From Dyella lipolytica (lineage in GTDB: Bacteria; Pseudomonadota; Gammaproteobacteria; Xanthomonadales; Rhodanobacteraceae), in contig NZ_BSNQ01000009.1 of assembly GCF_030160075.1 (NCBI RefSeq), forward strand, positions 988,295 through 1,052,294: a DNA stretch of 64,000 nt, given 5' to 3'. The position numbers were made by a program, and so were the translations under genes. Every line of letters starts with the position of its first letter. Positions within the stretch are counted from its first letter, which is position 1. The notes under the pieces were generated by a model. That model was given only the letters and a program-made list of their open reading frames with translations, was not told the DNA's origin and made no database searches. Positions 33,157 to 42,680 of this stretch are shown one piece after another.

Positions 33157-34290
33157 ATGGCAGTGCGACAGAACAAGCTGGCATGGGTACAGGCGCTGCG
33201 GGGAGCCGCGGCGTTCATGGTCGTGATGGTCCACAGCCGCAGTGTGCTTATGGATACTGCGGCGGGCAAAGTCGTTGCCAATCATGTCCTGTTGCCGATG
33301 GGCATGGGCGTCGATCTATTTTTCATCATCAGCGGTTTTCTGATGGTGTTCACCAGCCAGGACTTCGACGGTACCAAGGCTTACGCCTGGCGGTTCATGG
33401 CCAAGCGGGCAGCCAGAATATGGCCTCTGTTCGCGGTGGTGACGCCCGTCGCGCTCGTGGTGGAACACGGCATACATGGTTTCCTCGATCCTTCTATCCT
33501 GCTTCCCTATCTGGAAGGGCTGGCCTTCATTCCGCACGATCCGAGTGCGTCTGGCATTTATTTTCAGATGGCCGTCGGCGTGGCCTGGACGCTGTGCTTC
33601 GAGTGTTATTTCTATCTGCTGTTCGCCGCGTGCATGCTGTTCGGACGGTGGCGCTACGTCGCCATGGCCGCATGGTTTGCCTTGACCTTGGTGGTTATTC
33701 CGCTCATTCGCGGCAACTACAACTTGAACGTGGCCTCCCAATCGTTAGTGGAGTGGTCCAGGTATGCAAACCTCGCTATCAATCCCATCGTGTGGGATTT
33801 CGTTGTCGGCATGCTCGGTGGGTGGCTCTACGTCTCTGACTTCAAGATCGAACGGATTGGGACGATCTACGCCATGGTGATGGTGTCAGGGCTGCTGCTG
33901 TCGATCGGATGGAATCGCCTGGGCATGGTGAATTTCTTTGGTCCACACGGCTGGGCAGCGCCAATGACCATCCTATTCTTCGGTGCCGTCATGCTTGCGA
34001 AGATCGGTGCGATCAACGTGCCCGCTTGGTCTGTGTGGCTGGGAGATATTTCTTACTCGCTCTATCTGGTTCATGTTTACGTGTTTGAAATCCTGCAGCG
34101 CGTTGCCGGTGCCATTCCTATGAATCACGACACGTCCAATGCAGTGCTTTTTATCATCCGCCCTGTCGCTGCGGTGATCTGTGCCTGGGTGACGTTCCGT
34201 TACGTCGAAGCACCCCTTTCCACCCTTGCGCGCAAACTCCTTGGGCTTTCAAACTCAGTAAGACAACGAAAGCGAACTCATCCAGGTTAA
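33157..34290 (+). CDS. Membrane acyltransferase family 3 (OafA/YrhL-like)
   Basis: 377 residues with about ten transmembrane helices. The first helix ends in WVQALRGAAAFMVVMVHSRSVL, the family's catalytic Arg/His region, and MGMGVDLFFIISGFLMV follows. This family O-acylates sugars of lipopolysaccharide, exopolysaccharide or other exported molecules using acyl groups from the cytosol. The last 36 bases overlap the 3' end of the convergent OprB-like gene. The acceptor substrate is unknown. Confidence 0.92.
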   Translation: MAVRQNKLAWVQALRGAAAFMVVMVHSRSVLMDTAAGKVVANHVLLPMGMGVDLFFIISGFLMVFTSQDFDGTKAYAWRFMAKRAARIWPLFAVVTPVALVVEHGIHGFLDPSILLPYLEGLAFIPHDPSASGIYFQMAVGVAWTLCFECYFYLLFAACMLFGRWRYVAMAAWFALTLVVIPLIRGNYNLNVASQSLVEWSRYANLAINPIVWDFVVGMLGGWLYVSDFKIERIGTIYAMVMVSGLLLSIGWNRLGMVNFFGPHGWAAPMTILFFGAVMLAKIGAINVPAWSVWLGDISYSLYLVHVYVFEILQRVAGAIPMNHDTSNAVLFIIRPVAAVICAWVTFRYVEAPLSTLARKLLGLSNSVRQRKRTHPG

Positions 34291-35604
34291 AGCTGCCGGC
34301 TGTTTCGGCGACGGAATGGGGTTGACCGTATAACTGAGCTGATTGGACAGATAAACGCCACGCGTCAAACGGTGGACGTAGGACAGCGCGTAGTTACGGC
34401 TGAAGTCCACCGCGGTGAAACCACTTGCCTGTCGCATGCGTTGAAAGGAGCCGCTCAATTGATTGAAGGTATAGCCCAGCGCCAACACGTCATAAGGCTG
34501 TCCAAAAGGACCTAATACGTAGAACGTAGTGCCAATATCCCCGCTATAGACGTTTCGATCGGGCGGCGCATAGTCGGCCTTCACATTGATGTAGAACCCG
34601 CGGAACGGTTGCATGGCATCGGTTGGGATCAACTGATAGTCGCCCACCAGATAGTAGGCATAGTTGCCATCGCTATATCCACCATGGAAGTTGGGAAAGC
34701 GGCTTTCGTTATAGATCACACCCTGACGTATCCACGTCATTCTTTGCTGAGGAGCGGGATCGATCTGGTAGCCAAGCTCATTGATATAAAGCGCCTCGGC
34801 ACCGGGAATATGCCACTTCAGCCCCCAGAAATTATTACTGTCCCAATCCGCTTGGGGTCCGTTGGGATCCACGCTACGCGTGACGCCGAAACGCTCGTAA
34901 AAGTGTTTGCTCGCCGAAGCCAAGCGTAGATTGACCTCGGGCGCCGACTTGTTAAAGATAAATCCGACTTCGTATGGGATGGAACTTCCGACACCCGCCG
35001 GCGATGTCGTCGAATTGGTTCCTAGGGAAAAGCCGTAAAATTGGTTTCCTAGTTCGTCATAACCATATTGCAGCTGCTGCCGCCCATCGTTGAAACGTTG
35101 ATTGACGTAAAGGCTGTTGATGGCGAAGCCGGTCGGATTCTCCTGTTTGTAGGAGAACGCTTGCACATTCGCGTTGAACACCAACTGCGATGCTCCAGCG
35201 AAACCCATGCGGGATAAATCGTAGGTGACATAGATGAACGTGTTAGCCCGATACGTGGGATCTTGTCCAATATAAAGTTGGGGGCGGGCGCCATGATTCA
35301 ACAAATCGAAAGTGCCGCCCAGGTAAACGCCACCTTCAATCATCCAGCCGCTGTCAGCCAGTTTGCCGCGAGATCCGCCTAGTCCAGGCGACAAGGTTTC
35401 GCAGGTGCTGATCGAAGGGTTCGTCGTACCCTGCGGCTGCAAAGTGTCGTAACGATGGCAACGAGCGGCATCGGTATCGCCGTTTGCATCGGAGGAGTCC
35501 GCCAAGGATTGATACTCGGCGTGCGCATCATCGCAAATTGCCGAGAAAGCGATAAGCAAACTGCCTGCCAACACGAGCGCAGCACGGTAATCATTCTGAA
35601 ACAT
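34255..35604 (-). CDS. oprB: OprB-like carbohydrate porin
   Basis: 449 residues from the ATG at 35604. A signal peptide (AALVLAGSLLIAFSAICDDAHA) precedes a beta-barrel rich in alternating aromatic strands and ending with an aromatic residue (SSLSLSY), as outer-membrane porins do. Segments such as TFIYVTYDLSRMGF, INSLYVNQRF and IYNESRFPNFHGGYSDGNYAYYLVGDYQL fit the OprB carbohydrate-selective porin family. It would let sugars diffuse across the outer membrane. No sugar transporter genes lie next to it. Its composition is more AT-rich than that of the neighbours. Confidence 0.85.
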   Translation of the reverse strand: MFQNDYRAALVLAGSLLIAFSAICDDAHAEYQSLADSSDANGDTDAARCHRYDTLQPQGTTNPSISTCETLSPGLGGSRGKLADSGWMIEGGVYLGGTFDLLNHGARPQLYIGQDPTYRANTFIYVTYDLSRMGFAGASQLVFNANVQAFSYKQENPTGFAINSLYVNQRFNDGRQQLQYGYDELGNQFYGFSLGTNSTTSPAGVGSSIPYEVGFIFNKSAPEVNLRLASASKHFYERFGVTRSVDPNGPQADWDSNNFWGLKWHIPGAEALYINELGYQIDPAPQQRMTWIRQGVIYNESRFPNFHGGYSDGNYAYYLVGDYQLIPTDAMQPFRGFYINVKADYAPPDRNVYSGDIGTTFYVLGPFGQPYDVLALGYTFNQLSGSFQRMRQASGFTAVDFSRNYALSYVHRLTRGVYLSNQLSYTVNPIPSPKQPAALTWMSSLSLSY

Positions 35605-35795
35605 AACAATTCGGCGCAACTGCGTACTCAAAGGGTGCAAAAGCACATCGCATTGATGTGGGAAACTTGGCCTCGTTCGCTACGGTAAATACGCCAGTGA
35701 CCTATATACAGTGCCAGAAGGCATGCTCAGTTCAGCAAACCAGACTGCGCCTTGGCTCGAACGCGGACGTTCGCTGGTGGCGTAATGTCGCGAAG

Positions 35796-36398
35796 TCAGT
35801 TCTCGTTGGCGCCCGTTACAACCCGTTTGTAGTCACTGACCGTTGCGGTCTCCGCGGTGCCATGGTTGTAAGAGTTCGTGACCTCTTCGTGGATCGTGTT
35901 GTGATCCGCACTCATCGCGGCATGAATGACCGTGTGCACGTTCTCGCCATCGGCTTCGCTATCTAGCTCAACGGTCCACGTGTTTTTCTCAACTACCGTC
36001 GTAAATTCGGTGCAACCTTGCATGTTGTCGCACCACACGCTTTTGTAGGACTTCGCGTGAGGATCCCACCAGGCATAGCTTTGGCCAACGACGTTTCCAC
36101 TGGTGCCTCGCGACCAAAAGTCCTGGACGATCGAGAAACCGCCCGGACCTTTCGTAATGGTCATCACGCCACGATCGATGCCCCCTTTGGGCGAACTCCT
36201 TCCGGGCTCTGTGCGAATGGTGACGTTCCATTTGCCGATCCGGGGGTAAAGCGCGGACATCTCTGGAGGCGGCATGCTCGTCGCCGTCGAGGCAAAGGCC
36301 GTCGACGTTTTATCGTCGACCGTAGCGGGACTGCTACCAGCTGCGACCACGCAAGGCATGGCGGACAAACAACAGAAGAGCACAATCGACATCTTCAT
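35796..36398 (-). CDS. Secreted DUF1579-like protein
   Basis: 200 residues from the ATG at 36398, which has an AGAGGTGG ribosome-binding site. A signal peptide (MKMSIVLFCCLSAMPCVVAA) precedes a beta-rich domain: YPRIGKWNVTIRTEPG, GVMTITKGPGGFSIVQDFWSRGTSGNVVGQSYAWWDPHAKSYKSVWCDN, then NTWTVELDS. This is the general pattern of DUF1579-like calycin proteins, more distant than the pair at 11 and 17 kb. Function unknown. Confidence 0.72.
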   Translation of the reverse strand: MKMSIVLFCCLSAMPCVVAAGSSPATVDDKTSTAFASTATSMPPPEMSALYPRIGKWNVTIRTEPGRSSPKGGIDRGVMTITKGPGGFSIVQDFWSRGTSGNVVGQSYAWWDPHAKSYKSVWCDNMQGCTEFTTVVEKNTWTVELDSEADGENVHTVIHAAMSADHNTIHEEVTNSYNHGTAETATVSDYKRVVTGANEN

Positions 36399-36499
36399 AG
36401 GCCACCTCTTTGGACACGACAAAAGTGCCCGCTTCGGAAGCGGACACTCTCAGTTTGCCCATGACGCCGTCGAACGGCAGATTGTTGCCAAGCGAATAC

Positions 36500-37018
36500 T
36501 CAGGTGGTGCGGCCGGATTCGAATAGAAACCAAACGCGGCGTTCCGCCTCATCGATCCAGTTTTCCAACAGGCTGGCGGTGGCGACATCGTTGTAGCGAT
36601 CGCACAAGGCATGCGTTTCCCGCATGAAGGCGGCAAGGCGCGTATTGTCTTCGCGCAACTCGGCGAGCATGTCGGCCGGCGTGACGAAATCCGCGTCGTT
36701 GTCCGAGAGGCGCTGCAGCCGCGCGGCGTGGCCGATCGAACGCAAGGTAGTGCCACCGAGCTTTCGTACGCGTTCCGCGACGGGATCGATCGTGGCGTAG
36801 ATTTCGTCGGATTGCTCATCCAGCAGCAGGTGGTAGTCCCTGAAATACGGCCCCGACATGTGCCAGTGAAAATTTTTGGTCTTCAAATAGATCGCGAAAA
36901 TATCAGCGAGTAGCGCATTGAGTTCCGCCGAAATATCGCGTTGTGCGTCTTTGCCGAGCGCATTGGGTGTTTTCAACGGCGCATCGCGTCGTTGCTTGGC
37001 TTTGGTGACATTGACCAT
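36500..37018 (-). CDS. dps: Dps-family ferritin-like DNA-protection protein
   Basis: 172 residues. The Dps/ferritin four-helix bundle carries the intersubunit ferroxidase motif KTKNFHWHMSGPYFRDYHLLLDEQSDEIYATID (His, Asp and Glu ligands). The N-terminal tail is lysine- and arginine-rich (MVNVTKAKQRRDAPLKT), as in DNA-binding Dps proteins. It should oxidise Fe(II) with H2O2, store iron and shield DNA under starvation or oxidative stress. The ATG at 37018 was chosen over a longer open frame because GAGAGG precedes it and the tail fits the family. Confidence 0.93.
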   Translation of the reverse strand: MVNVTKAKQRRDAPLKTPNALGKDAQRDISAELNALLADIFAIYLKTKNFHWHMSGPYFRDYHLLLDEQSDEIYATIDPVAERVRKLGGTTLRSIGHAARLQRLSDNDADFVTPADMLAELREDNTRLAAFMRETHALCDRYNDVATASLLENWIDEAERRVWFLFESGRTT

Positions 37019-37170
37019 GGCATGCCTCTCTTGCAGGTGGGGGATGGGGCGAGAGATCCGAATCGCATCGAAGCGTTGGAACCTGTGACCATACGTCAGC
37101 AAGGCGATAACAGGCAACTACACAAGTTTTGGCGCCGATCATCGCAATAAACAGACATTGGCTCCGCTCA

Positions 37171-38598
37171 TTACGTTGATGCCCGACGGGGCAGAAAGGC
37201 CAGCGCCAGACACGCCGCCAAGGCGATAAGATCCAACCACGCGAACCAGTCACCCCAACGCGCATACAGCGTGTGCGTTTCGCGTAGCGGCAGATCGCCC
37301 ACCAGTTCGGCGTCATGCTTTTCGCTGGACGCTTCAGCCACGACGCGACCGCGATCGTCGCTCAAGGTAAGTCGTCCGGAACGGGCGGCGCGCGCGATCG
37401 CGAAACCGCTTTCCACGCCGCGCATGATCGCCATGCGGCTATGCAGCCAGCCGTCTATGTTGAAATCCCACGCGGGTACCAGCAGCAATTGGGTATCGCG
37501 CGCTGAATAGGCGTGGCCGATATCGTGGAAATCCATGTCCTTGCAGATCGCCAAGCCGATGCGCGGTGCGCCACCGAGCAAGGTATAGCTGTCACCCGGC
37601 GTGTACTGGCTTTCGAAGCCGGGGATCAGGTGATGTTTGTAGTAGGTTGCCGGCGACATGGCGCTCGGCTGGAACACCGTCAGCGTGTTGCGTTCGGCGT
37701 GGGGATCGCCTTTGAAGTCTATACCGAGGGCCACCGTGAGGTTACGCTGCTTCGCCAGCTCCGCGAATGCCGGAATGCTGGCATCGGTTGTCGCGAAAGA
37801 TGTCTCCGGGATCAGCACGATCTGGGCGCCTGAGCTTGCGAGGCGATTGACGGCCGCGACATAACGCGCTTCCAGCACCTGGCCGTCTGCCTCGGTCAAT
37901 GCGGGTCGGATCGGTTTCTCCAGCGATACCAGGCCGATGCGCATGGTTGCTGTGGCCGGCGTCTGCAGTCGCCAACCGCCGTAGGCGACAGTGGCGATCA
38001 TCAACAACGCGGCGATCGCGCCCGTCCGGATGCGCGCACGTTTCGTGGCCTGCGGCGCAACCTGCACGGCGATGGCGGCCGGCAACAACAGCACCAGAAA
38101 GCCGATGCCCCAGAGGCCTGCGACGGCAGCGATCTGGATGATCGCCAACGCATCCATCTGCGTGTAACCGATATTGGCGAAGGTGCCGTGCGGCGAAAGT
38201 AGATTGTTGATGTATTCGACGGCGACCCATGCCGTCGGCATCGCCAGCGCCGCCGCTAGCGCACGGCCACATAGCAACAATCGCCGGTACAGCAGCACGC
38301 ATAGCGCCAGCATGAGGCCGGGCGTACCGATGGCATACGCGATGAAGGGTATGGGCAGACCGAGGTACGAATGCAGATAGGCCCACTGATTGAGGCCGCC
38401 GACTGCGTACGCCGCGAACGCTGCCAACGCGGCCCAGGGCGCGCGAACACGCGGCGCGAGCCATAGCACCGGCAGCGGCGCGAGCCACGTCATCCAGCAC
38501 ACCGGTTGCAAGCCGCTACCGAACCACCAGATCAGCGCAGACAACGCCGTTGCTGCCAACCATGTCAGTGGCGCAAAACCATCAGGCTTTGATGCCAT
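37171..38598 (-). CDS. Lnt-like nitrilase-superfamily N-acyltransferase (accessory)
   Basis: 475 residues. The first half is membrane-embedded with about six to seven helices. The second half is a carbon-nitrogen hydrolase domain with the catalytic triad Glu (IPETSF), Lys (YYKHHLIPGFE) and Cys (AICKDMDF). The topology is that of apolipoprotein N-acyltransferase Lnt, which acylates the N-terminal Cys of lipoproteins. The Cys motif differs from the usual ICYE, and the Lys region lacks the PFGE of housekeeping Lnt, so this looks like a divergent branch. It is cotranscribed with a TetR regulator whose end overlaps its start by 17 bp. Regulated expression suggests a specialised substrate. Confidence 0.82.
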   Translation of the reverse strand: MASKPDGFAPLTWLAATALSALIWWFGSGLQPVCWMTWLAPLPVLWLAPRVRAPWAALAAFAAYAVGGLNQWAYLHSYLGLPIPFIAYAIGTPGLMLALCVLLYRRLLLCGRALAAALAMPTAWVAVEYINNLLSPHGTFANIGYTQMDALAIIQIAAVAGLWGIGFLVLLLPAAIAVQVAPQATKRARIRTGAIAALLMIATVAYGGWRLQTPATATMRIGLVSLEKPIRPALTEADGQVLEARYVAAVNRLASSGAQIVLIPETSFATTDASIPAFAELAKQRNLTVALGIDFKGDPHAERNTLTVFQPSAMSPATYYKHHLIPGFESQYTPGDSYTLLGGAPRIGLAICKDMDFHDIGHAYSARDTQLLLVPAWDFNIDGWLHSRMAIMRGVESGFAIARAARSGRLTLSDDRGRVVAEASSEKHDAELVGDLPLRETHTLYARWGDWFAWLDLIALAACLALAFLPRRAST

Positions 38599-39163
38599 CG
38601 ATCAATCTCCCTAACGATTGCAGGTAGAAGGCGCGAAACTGCGCCTCGTCGTAGCTGAAGCGGCCCGCGCGATAGAGGGCGATCAAGCCGTGTTGCTGCG
38701 CCCACAGCGTCATCATGACGTCGTATGGATCGTCCTGTTTCAGCACGCCCTGGGCCATGCCTTCGATCACCGCGTCGAGCCCGACGTTAAAGGTGGGTGA
38801 GCGACGCGCACGAAAATCTTCGGGATAACGTCGCGCGTCGTCACGGCGCACCGAAAAAGCGTGATCGAACAGGTGCGGATGCGCCAGCGCGTAATCCAGA
38901 TAAGGCTCCCCCAGGGCCATCAGCCGCTGGAGCACGTCGGGGCTCCGCGAGTGCGCTTCCCATTCGTGTGCGACGGTGTTGAAGCTGTCGTCGGAGAGTC
39001 TCTTCAGCAGCGCTTCGCGGTTGGGGAAATGGCGATAGATCGCCATCGGCGTGATGCCCACCGCATCGGCCACACGGCGCATGGTCACGGCGTCGGCGCC
39101 CTCGCGATCGAACAGCCGATGAGCAGCCCGGAGAATTTTTTCGGCGGTGGTCAAACGAGTCAT
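38582..39163 (-). CDS. TetR-family regulator of the Lnt-like gene
   Basis: 193 residues. The TetR HTH is TTAEKILRAAHRLFDREGADAVTMRRVADAVGITPMAIYRHFPNREALLKRL (about residues 5-56). The C-terminal half (PYLDYALAHPHLFDHAFSVRRDDARRYPEDF) is of the TetR_C_11/WHG type. It starts at the ATG at 39163. A 17-bp inverted repeat overlaps the start codon and leader, which suggests autorepression. The stop overlaps the start of the Lnt-like gene, so both are likely controlled together. Confidence 0.9.
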   Translation of the reverse strand: MTRLTTAEKILRAAHRLFDREGADAVTMRRVADAVGITPMAIYRHFPNREALLKRLSDDSFNTVAHEWEAHSRSPDVLQRLMALGEPYLDYALAHPHLFDHAFSVRRDDARRYPEDFRARRSPTFNVGLDAVIEGMAQGVLKQDDPYDVMMTLWAQQHGLIALYRAGRFSYDEAQFRAFYLQSLGRLIDGIKA

Positions 39164-39179
39164 GTATACATCGTAGACA
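39163..39179. promoter_or_regulatory. Putative TetR operator at the regulator start
   Basis: TGTATAC-ATC-GTAGACA is an inverted repeat matching at 6 of 7 arm positions. It covers the leader and first base of the TetR gene. Its size fits a TetR-dimer site, and its position would block transcription of both operon genes. Confidence 0.5.
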
Positions 39180-39324
39180 CGACGGTATCTGCAATGCAAT
39201 ACCGCCAGGCGACCCCTTCGGACGATGCCTTCGGCCGTCGGCGAAGCGTCAAAAGTCACCTAAACGTAATACGTGCGTGACTTATGAAGCGCCTGCACGC
39301 GTCGTTTGTCATCACGCCATCGAA

Positions 39325-39346
39325 TTGTGTGATGTGACATACACAA
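39325..39346. promoter_or_regulatory. Imperfect palindrome upstream of phospholipase C
   Basis: TTGTGT-g-ATGT-g-ACAT-ACACAA forms a dyad with a single bulge, 90 bases before the ATG of the phospholipase gene. It may be an operator in the 272-base gap between the TetR and phospholipase genes. The rest of that gap shows nothing definite. Confidence 0.35.
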
Positions 39347-39435
39347 CCCCATGGTTGGCGCATGGATGTCACTCGACTGAAACGCCTGAAACCTAAGTTG
39401 CAGAGCTTCCCCCGCGCTGCGACGAAGGACGTGTC

Positions 39436-41523
39436 ATGACATCGATGAACCGCCGGCGATTCTTGCAACTCCTGGGCAGCACGACGCTTGCTTCCATGCT
39501 TCCTGCAAGCATCGCGCGCGCCTTGGAAATTCCCGCCCATCGCCGAACGGGTTCCATCGAGGATGTCGAGCACATCGTTGTGCTCATGCAGGAAAATCGT
39601 TCCTTCGATCATTACTTCGGCACGCTGCGTGGTGTGCGTGGGTTCGGCGATCCCCGCCCCGTCAATCTGCCTACGGGCAATACGGTGTGGCATCAGCCCG
39701 ATGGCTCTAACTATGTGCTTCCCTTTCATCCCACCGCGCCGGATATGGGGCTGCAATTTCTGGAAGACCTCGCGCACGACTGGATCAGCACGCAGGCAGC
39801 GTGGAATCAGGGCCACTACGACCAATGGGTGCCAAACAAAGGCACGACGACGATGGCGTATCTCACGCGAGACGACATTCCATTCCATTACGCACTCGCC
39901 GACGCTTTCACCATCTGCGACGCGTACCACTGCTCGGTGATGGGACCGACGGACCCCAATCGGTACTACATGTGGACAGGCTGGGTCGGTAACGACGGTT
40001 CCGGCGGTGGTCCGGTGATCGATAACGCCGAAGCGGGCTATTCCTGGTCCACCTATCCGGAAGTGCTCGAAAAGGCGGGCATCTCCTGGAAGATTTATCA
40101 GGATATCGGCACAGGTCTGGATGCCAACGGTTACTGGGGTTGGACCGACGACGCCTATATAGGCAACTACGGCGACACCTCGCTGTTGTACTTCTTCCAA
40201 TACCAGAACGCGCAGCCGGGCAGCCCGTTGTTCGAGAAGGCAAAGACGGGCACCAACATCGCCGTGAGCGGCACGCCGTTCGACGTGCTGCGCGAGGATG
40301 TGCTCAGCAACAACCTCCCACAGGTTTCCTGGATCGTTGCGCCCGAAGCCTATACCGAGCACCCGAACTGGCCGGCCAACTATGGCGCTTGGTACGTCTC
40401 CCAGGTGCTGGACGCGCTGACCAGCAACCCGGAGGTATTCAGCAAGACCGCGTTGTTTATCACCTTCGACGAGAACGACGGCTTTTTCGATCACATGGTG
40501 CCGCCGTGCGTGCCTCCATCCAGCTCGCAAGGGCAATCGACCGTAACGACGGTCAACGAAATTTTCCCGGGCAGCGCTTACTACCCGAGCGGCCCCTATG
40601 GCATGGGGCCACGCGTACCGATGATCGTGGTGTCGCCGTGGAGCAAGGGCGGTTGGGTTTGCTCGGAAGTGTTCGACCATACGTCGATCATTCGATTCAT
40701 CGAGCGACGTTTCGAGTCGAGCTATCCCAATCTGCAAGAATCCAATATCACGGCGTGGCGTCGGACGGTGTCGGGCGATCTCACGTCCGCTTTCGATTTC
40801 TCGAAGCCCGACGGCAGCCGCCCGTCATTGCCCAGCACGGGCGCTTATGTTCCGCCCGATGACCAGCGTCATCCCGACTATTCGCCCACGCCTCCGGCAC
40901 ATCAAACGCTGCCGGACCAGGAACCGGGCCTGAGACTTGCCCGCGCCGTTCCCTACGAATTGCGGGCCACCGGACGGGCCGCTCAAGACGGGAATTTCTG
41001 GATCGACTTCGAAAACGCCGGACGCGCCGGCGCCTGCTTTCACGTGCGTTCGGCGAACGCATCGAGCGGCCCCTGGTATTACACGGTGGAAGCGGGCAAA
41101 TCCCTTTCCGCCGCGTGGCCGACACCCGCGGCATACGACCTCTATGTGCATGGACCGAATGGTTTCTTCCGACACTTCAAGGGTGATCTCGCATCGCGCA
41201 AGACGACCTTGAAGATCGCCACGCGCTACCACCGTGATGAAGGCCATCTCGCGCTTTTATTGGCGAACGAAGGCAATGCGTATTGCAACGTGTCGATAGA
41301 GAACGCGTACAACGGCGAATCCATCGCGTACTTGCTGGCGCCTGGAGAACGCGCGGAGAAGAAGTGGCATCTCGGCGACAGCTACGGCTGGTATGACCTG
41401 ATGGCACGCTCCGACGCCGAGAGCGGGTTTGTGCATCGGTTTGCCGGGCATGTGGAAACGGGAGCACCGAGCGTCAGCGATCCCGCTATGGCACAAGCGC
41501 GTTGGCGGAATGTGCAGAGCTGA
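39436..41523 (+). CDS. Tat-exported phospholipase C, phosphocholine-type (copy 1)
   Basis: 695 residues. The Tat signal is NRRRFLQLLG plus a hydrophobic stretch to about residue 30. The phosphoesterase domain (PF04185 type) carries VLMQENRSFDHYFGTLRGVRGF, SVMGPTDPNRYYMWTG (catalytic Thr in GPT) and FDENDGFFDHMVPP, the metal-binding and active-site elements of the AcpA/PLC superfamily. Two C-terminal beta domains (DUF756 type) follow, with RAVPYELRATGRA and YDLYVHGPNGFFRHFKGD. It should cleave phosphatidylcholine or sphingomyelin to phosphocholine, for phosphate scavenging or host membrane damage. A paralogue sits at 60320-62428. Confidence 0.93.
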   Translation: MTSMNRRRFLQLLGSTTLASMLPASIARALEIPAHRRTGSIEDVEHIVVLMQENRSFDHYFGTLRGVRGFGDPRPVNLPTGNTVWHQPDGSNYVLPFHPTAPDMGLQFLEDLAHDWISTQAAWNQGHYDQWVPNKGTTTMAYLTRDDIPFHYALADAFTICDAYHCSVMGPTDPNRYYMWTGWVGNDGSGGGPVIDNAEAGYSWSTYPEVLEKAGISWKIYQDIGTGLDANGYWGWTDDAYIGNYGDTSLLYFFQYQNAQPGSPLFEKAKTGTNIAVSGTPFDVLREDVLSNNLPQVSWIVAPEAYTEHPNWPANYGAWYVSQVLDALTSNPEVFSKTALFITFDENDGFFDHMVPPCVPPSSSQGQSTVTTVNEIFPGSAYYPSGPYGMGPRVPMIVVSPWSKGGWVCSEVFDHTSIIRFIERRFESSYPNLQESNITAWRRTVSGDLTSAFDFSKPDGSRPSLPSTGAYVPPDDQRHPDYSPTPPAHQTLPDQEPGLRLARAVPYELRATGRAAQDGNFWIDFENAGRAGACFHVRSANASSGPWYYTVEAGKSLSAAWPTPAAYDLYVHGPNGFFRHFKGDLASRKTTLKIATRYHRDEGHLALLLANEGNAYCNVSIENAYNGESIAYLLAPGERAEKKWHLGDSYGWYDLMARSDAESGFVHRFAGHVETGAPSVSDPAMAQARWRNVQS

Positions 41524-41623
41524 AGGAACCAACCTATTCAGCGCATCCTTGCCCCGGCAAACGGCCAGCGGACGGCTGTCTCGGTATGTCGTCTCGTTGG
41601 GAAGTAGAAGCAATACCGCTACA

Positions 41624-42040
41624 TCATCGTTTTGGCATACGCTCGAATGTCGGCAAGCCATCGGGAATCTGATGGAATGCCTGCTTATCGACGGTGAAAA
41701 TGGCCATCTGCGGAGTGCCAAAAACGCTGGGATCGTCGAGCGTGCCGACTTTCAAAATGATCGCGTCCAAGCCTGGACGAAGCGTGGTCAAATGCGTACC
41801 GCATTCGGCGCAAAACTCCCGGGTCACCGGATGCTCAAGGTCGCTTCGCGCAAATCGCTTGGGCGTTCCCTTGGTGTAACTGAAACCATCCACCGGCATG
41901 AGTAGAAACATGTTCGGCGAACCGCCGCTGATGTACTGGCATTCGCGACAGTGGCATTGCGCTTTCAACATCGGCTTGCCTTCGGCCACATAGCGCACTG
42001 CACCGCAATAGCATCCGCCTTCCAGTTTCGTAGCGTTCAT
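41624..42040 (-). CDS. GFA-family (CENP-V/GFA) zinc protein
   Basis: 138 residues with the two zinc sites of the glutathione-dependent formaldehyde-activating enzyme family: GGCYCGAVRYVAEG, then CHCRECQYISGG-PNMFLL, then REFCAECGTHLTT. The family also includes S-(hydroxymethyl)glutathione synthase, but most members have unknown substrates. The ATG at 42040 has GAGG upstream. It is transcribed behind a SnoaL-like lipoprotein gene on the same strand, 79 bases away, so a loose operon is possible. Confidence 0.88.
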   Translation of the reverse strand: MNATKLEGGCYCGAVRYVAEGKPMLKAQCHCRECQYISGGSPNMFLLMPVDGFSYTKGTPKRFARSDLEHPVTREFCAECGTHLTTLRPGLDAIILKVGTLDDPSVFGTPQMAIFTVDKQAFHQIPDGLPTFERMPKR

Positions 42041-42119
42041 GAGTTAACCTCAAGGACTGCGCACGTTTTCGTTTGTTGCAATGTCTTCCTCAGCCGCTAT
42101 TCAACTCGTCGACGTTTGA

Positions 42120-42548
42120 TCATTTATTCGGCGGAAACCACACATTTTGAATCTTGCCGTCGCGCACTTCGTATACCGCGATGGCCTCGGGCTGACCTTT
42201 ATCTGCCGGAAGACCTATCACGCGTTCATGGTCGACTACCGTTGGACCACTGGCGGCGCGTTGGATGATGGCAACACGGAAGTCCTTTGGCTCCCTCGCA
42301 AGAAATGCATAAGCCTTCTTTAAAGCGGACATACCCGTAATCGTCGGGCGTTTGCCGCTGAGATCGCTGATGGTGACGTTATCCGCGTAGCAGGCTGCAA
42401 ACGCGTCAATATCGTGTGCGTTGTAAGCATCGACCTGCGCCTGGACAATCTGGATAGGATCGGCCGATTTATTGCCACAAGCCGCGGCCGACAAAGGCAC
42501 CAGCATCAACAGTACGCATGTCGAAACGACCTGCATGAGCCTAGACAT
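42120..42548 (-). CDS. SnoaL/NTF2-like lipoprotein
   Basis: 142 residues from the ATG at 42548. A signal sequence (VVSTCVLLMLVPLSAAAC) ends in a lipobox-like AAAC. The mature domain is NTF2-like, of the SnoaL/steroid delta-isomerase group: IVQAQVDAYNAHDIDAFAACYADNVTISDLSGKRPTITGMSALKKAYAFL, and IAVYEVRDGKIQNVWF at the end. The wording of the C-terminal strand is typical of this fold. Substrate unknown; the lipid anchor is inferred from the cysteine. Confidence 0.82.
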   Translation of the reverse strand: MSRLMQVVSTCVLLMLVPLSAAACGNKSADPIQIVQAQVDAYNAHDIDAFAACYADNVTISDLSGKRPTITGMSALKKAYAFLAREPKDFRVAIIQRAASGPTVVDHERVIGLPADKGQPEAIAVYEVRDGKIQNVWFPPNK

Positions 42549-42680
42549 GGACTTCTCCAGTTCGGTGAACGGGATAGTGCCGCAAGCAGTAATGATTCGG
42601 CCATGGGAGACGTGCCGCATGACGGCGAGGCCATAGAAGGCGCACACTAACAGGTCAACAACCATGACCGGGAGAGCGAC

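Noticed and set aside
39256-40737. 493-residue open frame on the minus strand
   Set aside because: Antisense to the phospholipase C gene, which has a Tat signal and all catalytic motifs.
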